Shown: piece by piece, positions 26,710-28,156 of the stretch | Layout of the letters: every line of letters begins with the position of its first letter | Position numbering within the stretch: position 1 is the first letter of the stretch | From: Neelides folsomi | Taxonomy: Eukaryota; Arthropoda; Collembola; Neelipleona; Neelidae | DNA length: 28,156 bases | Assembly (NCBI GenBank): GCA_034687125.1 | Contig: JAQGBZ010000596.1 | Span: 1 to 28,156 of the forward strand | Direction of reading: 5' to 3' | Notes under the pieces: model-generated | The model's database searches: none | Seen by the model: only the letters and a program-made list of their open reading frames with translations | Told to the model about the DNA's origin: nothing | Position numbers and translations under genes: made by a program

Positions 26710-28020
26710 TGTGGTGGAGTTAAACTCGAAAGACTACCAATTCCAATTAAATTTTTATTCACATTTTCCAAAAGACAAATTTTAGCTCATTTTCAGAAGT
26801 CTTCAAATTCGGAAAATCATTTCAAGTTCTCATGATCAACAAATGCATTTTCATATCCTTGGTATTTTTTCGCAATTCAATTTCATTTAATTTTCCAAAA
26901 AGTCACATACAATTTTTACTACAGTTCGATAGATGTATTTACAAATGGATGGATAAAGTGAAGAGAGAGTTAATGGAAACTTGGCGTTAAGGAAAATTGT
27001 AACAAAAGCCGATGAAATTTTATCTTGGTGAGATAAAAAGCCTCAAAGATGAGGAGGAGAAAAGTGAGGAAAAAGGAGAGAGAAAAGTGAAGGAAAGTTT
27101 TGGGTGTAAAGTTGGGCCATACTTCATTTTGTGGCCATACATAAGTAAATAGGGTGGATAAATATTATGCTAACAAGATCCTCCCTTTAACACTCCTTGT
27201 AAGTTGAGGAGAAACCTCAGGTTTCCTCTTTGAAAACTTATACACAAAGGACCACCCCAATACACTTACAATTTACAAGTGTGGCCCACTTCGCTCCTTA
27301 AACTATGATTTAATACCTTGGAACTTGAGGAATTCAAGTTGCCAAAAAGCAATATGAACCTTCTATGCACTTTTACTTTGAAAAATCAAACACCCTATTA
27401 AAAATGAAATATTTAAACAAAATGTATGGTACAGTGAATATTAATATGTCTATTCTGTATACGTACATTACATTAGATAGCTTTATGTTAGTAATATGTA
27501 TGGTATATGAGCACTTATTATTATTGCAATAAATAACAAGGAATCTTATTTATACAGTGAATTGTCTTCAATAATATTTACATTTTTATGGCGTTTTTAC
27601 GTTTTACTCCTTTGAATTTTCTTGTAAATGAATTTGAATTCATTTTATGGGATATAAAATGTGAAAATGTTGAATAGTATGAGAATAATTTTGCAATTAA
27701 AAGGAGAAACACTCCGAGTGAGATCTTTTGTTTAGAAATGTCTTTAAGGATGAGAAAAGGTATGAAAGGAGGAGAGGGGAAATGTCCGAAACGAAATGAG
27801 AATGGGAAGGATCGAAAGTTTCTCATTTCCTTTAATGGGAAAGGAGGAAATTGAAATTGAAAAATCCACTTCTGACCTAACCGTTTTCTCCAGATGTCAG
27901 GGACAATTATTATCCCTTTACAGCTCCCACTCTCCTCCATATGAAATTAAAGGATACCAAGAAAAAATTGAGAGAGTTTCTACATATTAAATTTATTCAA
28001 CAATAAAATTTATGTATGTA
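26710..28020. other. Non-coding flank with purine-rich tracts
   Basis: Lies upstream of the Lys/Glu-rich-tail gene and should contain its promoter. The plus strand holds strongly purine-biased runs (about 27047-27100 and 27745-27800, with GAGA/GGAG words), possibly GAGA-factor-type sites, plus AT-rich DNA between. Open frames at 27578-27940 (minus) and 27796-27990 (plus) oppose each other and look like by-products of this bias. Confidence 0.5.
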
Positions 28021-28037
28021 CATAGTTACAATGAAAT

Positions 28038-28088
28038 TATATATATATTGTATATATATTGTCATTATTTATATATATATATATATAC
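28038..28088. repeat. AT microsatellite
   Basis: (TA)n runs broken by TTG, including two tandem copies of a TATATATATTG-like unit, near the window's right end. Simple sequence only. Confidence 0.8.
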
Positions 28089-28156
28089 ACAGTGATGTCA
28101 CGAATTTTGATACCTTCCAATATTAATTTAATTTTCTATTAAACACAAAGATGTAT

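Noticed and set aside
27578..27940. Minus-strand 120-codon frame
   Set aside because: Phe/Pro/Ser-rich translation of a pyrimidine-rich strand, with an opposing frame on the plus strand.

Overview
This window looks like nuclear DNA from an AT-rich insect genome. Its genes are split by short introns (mostly 45-160 bp) with GT..AG borders and preserved phase. The families present are an insect-type odorant receptor, two ApoD-like lipocalins, a GH13 maltase, a divergent S1 serine protease and several small multi-pass membrane proteins. The odorant receptor family (7tm_6) is known from insects, so an insect is the best guess; order and species cannot be read from the sequence. There is no sign of bacterial operons, CRISPR arrays, or rRNA or tRNA genes.

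Layout. 1-3.1 kb: a decayed odorant-receptor copy followed by an intact two-exon receptor (+). 3.1-5.5 kb: two tandem three-exon lipocalin genes (-) with identical intron phases. 6.0-8.9 kb: an eight-exon secreted maltase / alpha-glucosidase (-) with a long inverted repeat (probable MITE) in intron 5 and a GC-AG intron 2. 9.5-10.6 kb: a five-exon four-TM, MARVEL-like gene (+), divergent from the maltase, with an in-frame TAG exactly at the exon 2/3 junction. 11.7-14.6 kb: an eight-exon multi-TM gene (+) that reads like a divergent XK-related protein. 14.6-21.9 kb: a 7.4-kb stretch with no convincing gene, in which relatively GC-rich, strand-asymmetric islands alternate with very AT-rich DNA; one island holds a strong TATA box, a short leader, an ATG and a splice donor. 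21.9-23.4 kb: a five-exon secreted serine protease (+) with an intact triad but an altered S1 pocket. 23.6-24.6 kb: a four-exon four-TM protein (-). 25.4-26.7 kb: a four-TM protein with a Lys/Glu-rich tail (-), whose TAG stop is followed by 36 further coding-like codons. 26.7-28.2 kb: non-coding, with purine-rich tracts and an AT microsatellite.

The genes do not form one pathway. They are ordinary insect single genes and small tandem arrays (chemoreception, extracellular ligand binding, sugar digestion, proteolysis, membrane proteins). I joined all exons by eye from splice signals, phase and family resemblance; no transcript or database search was available. I did not find a clearly new biological system. 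The best leads are the two in-frame TAG codons followed by coding-like sequence, the orphan promoter/first exon, and the intronic inverted repeat.
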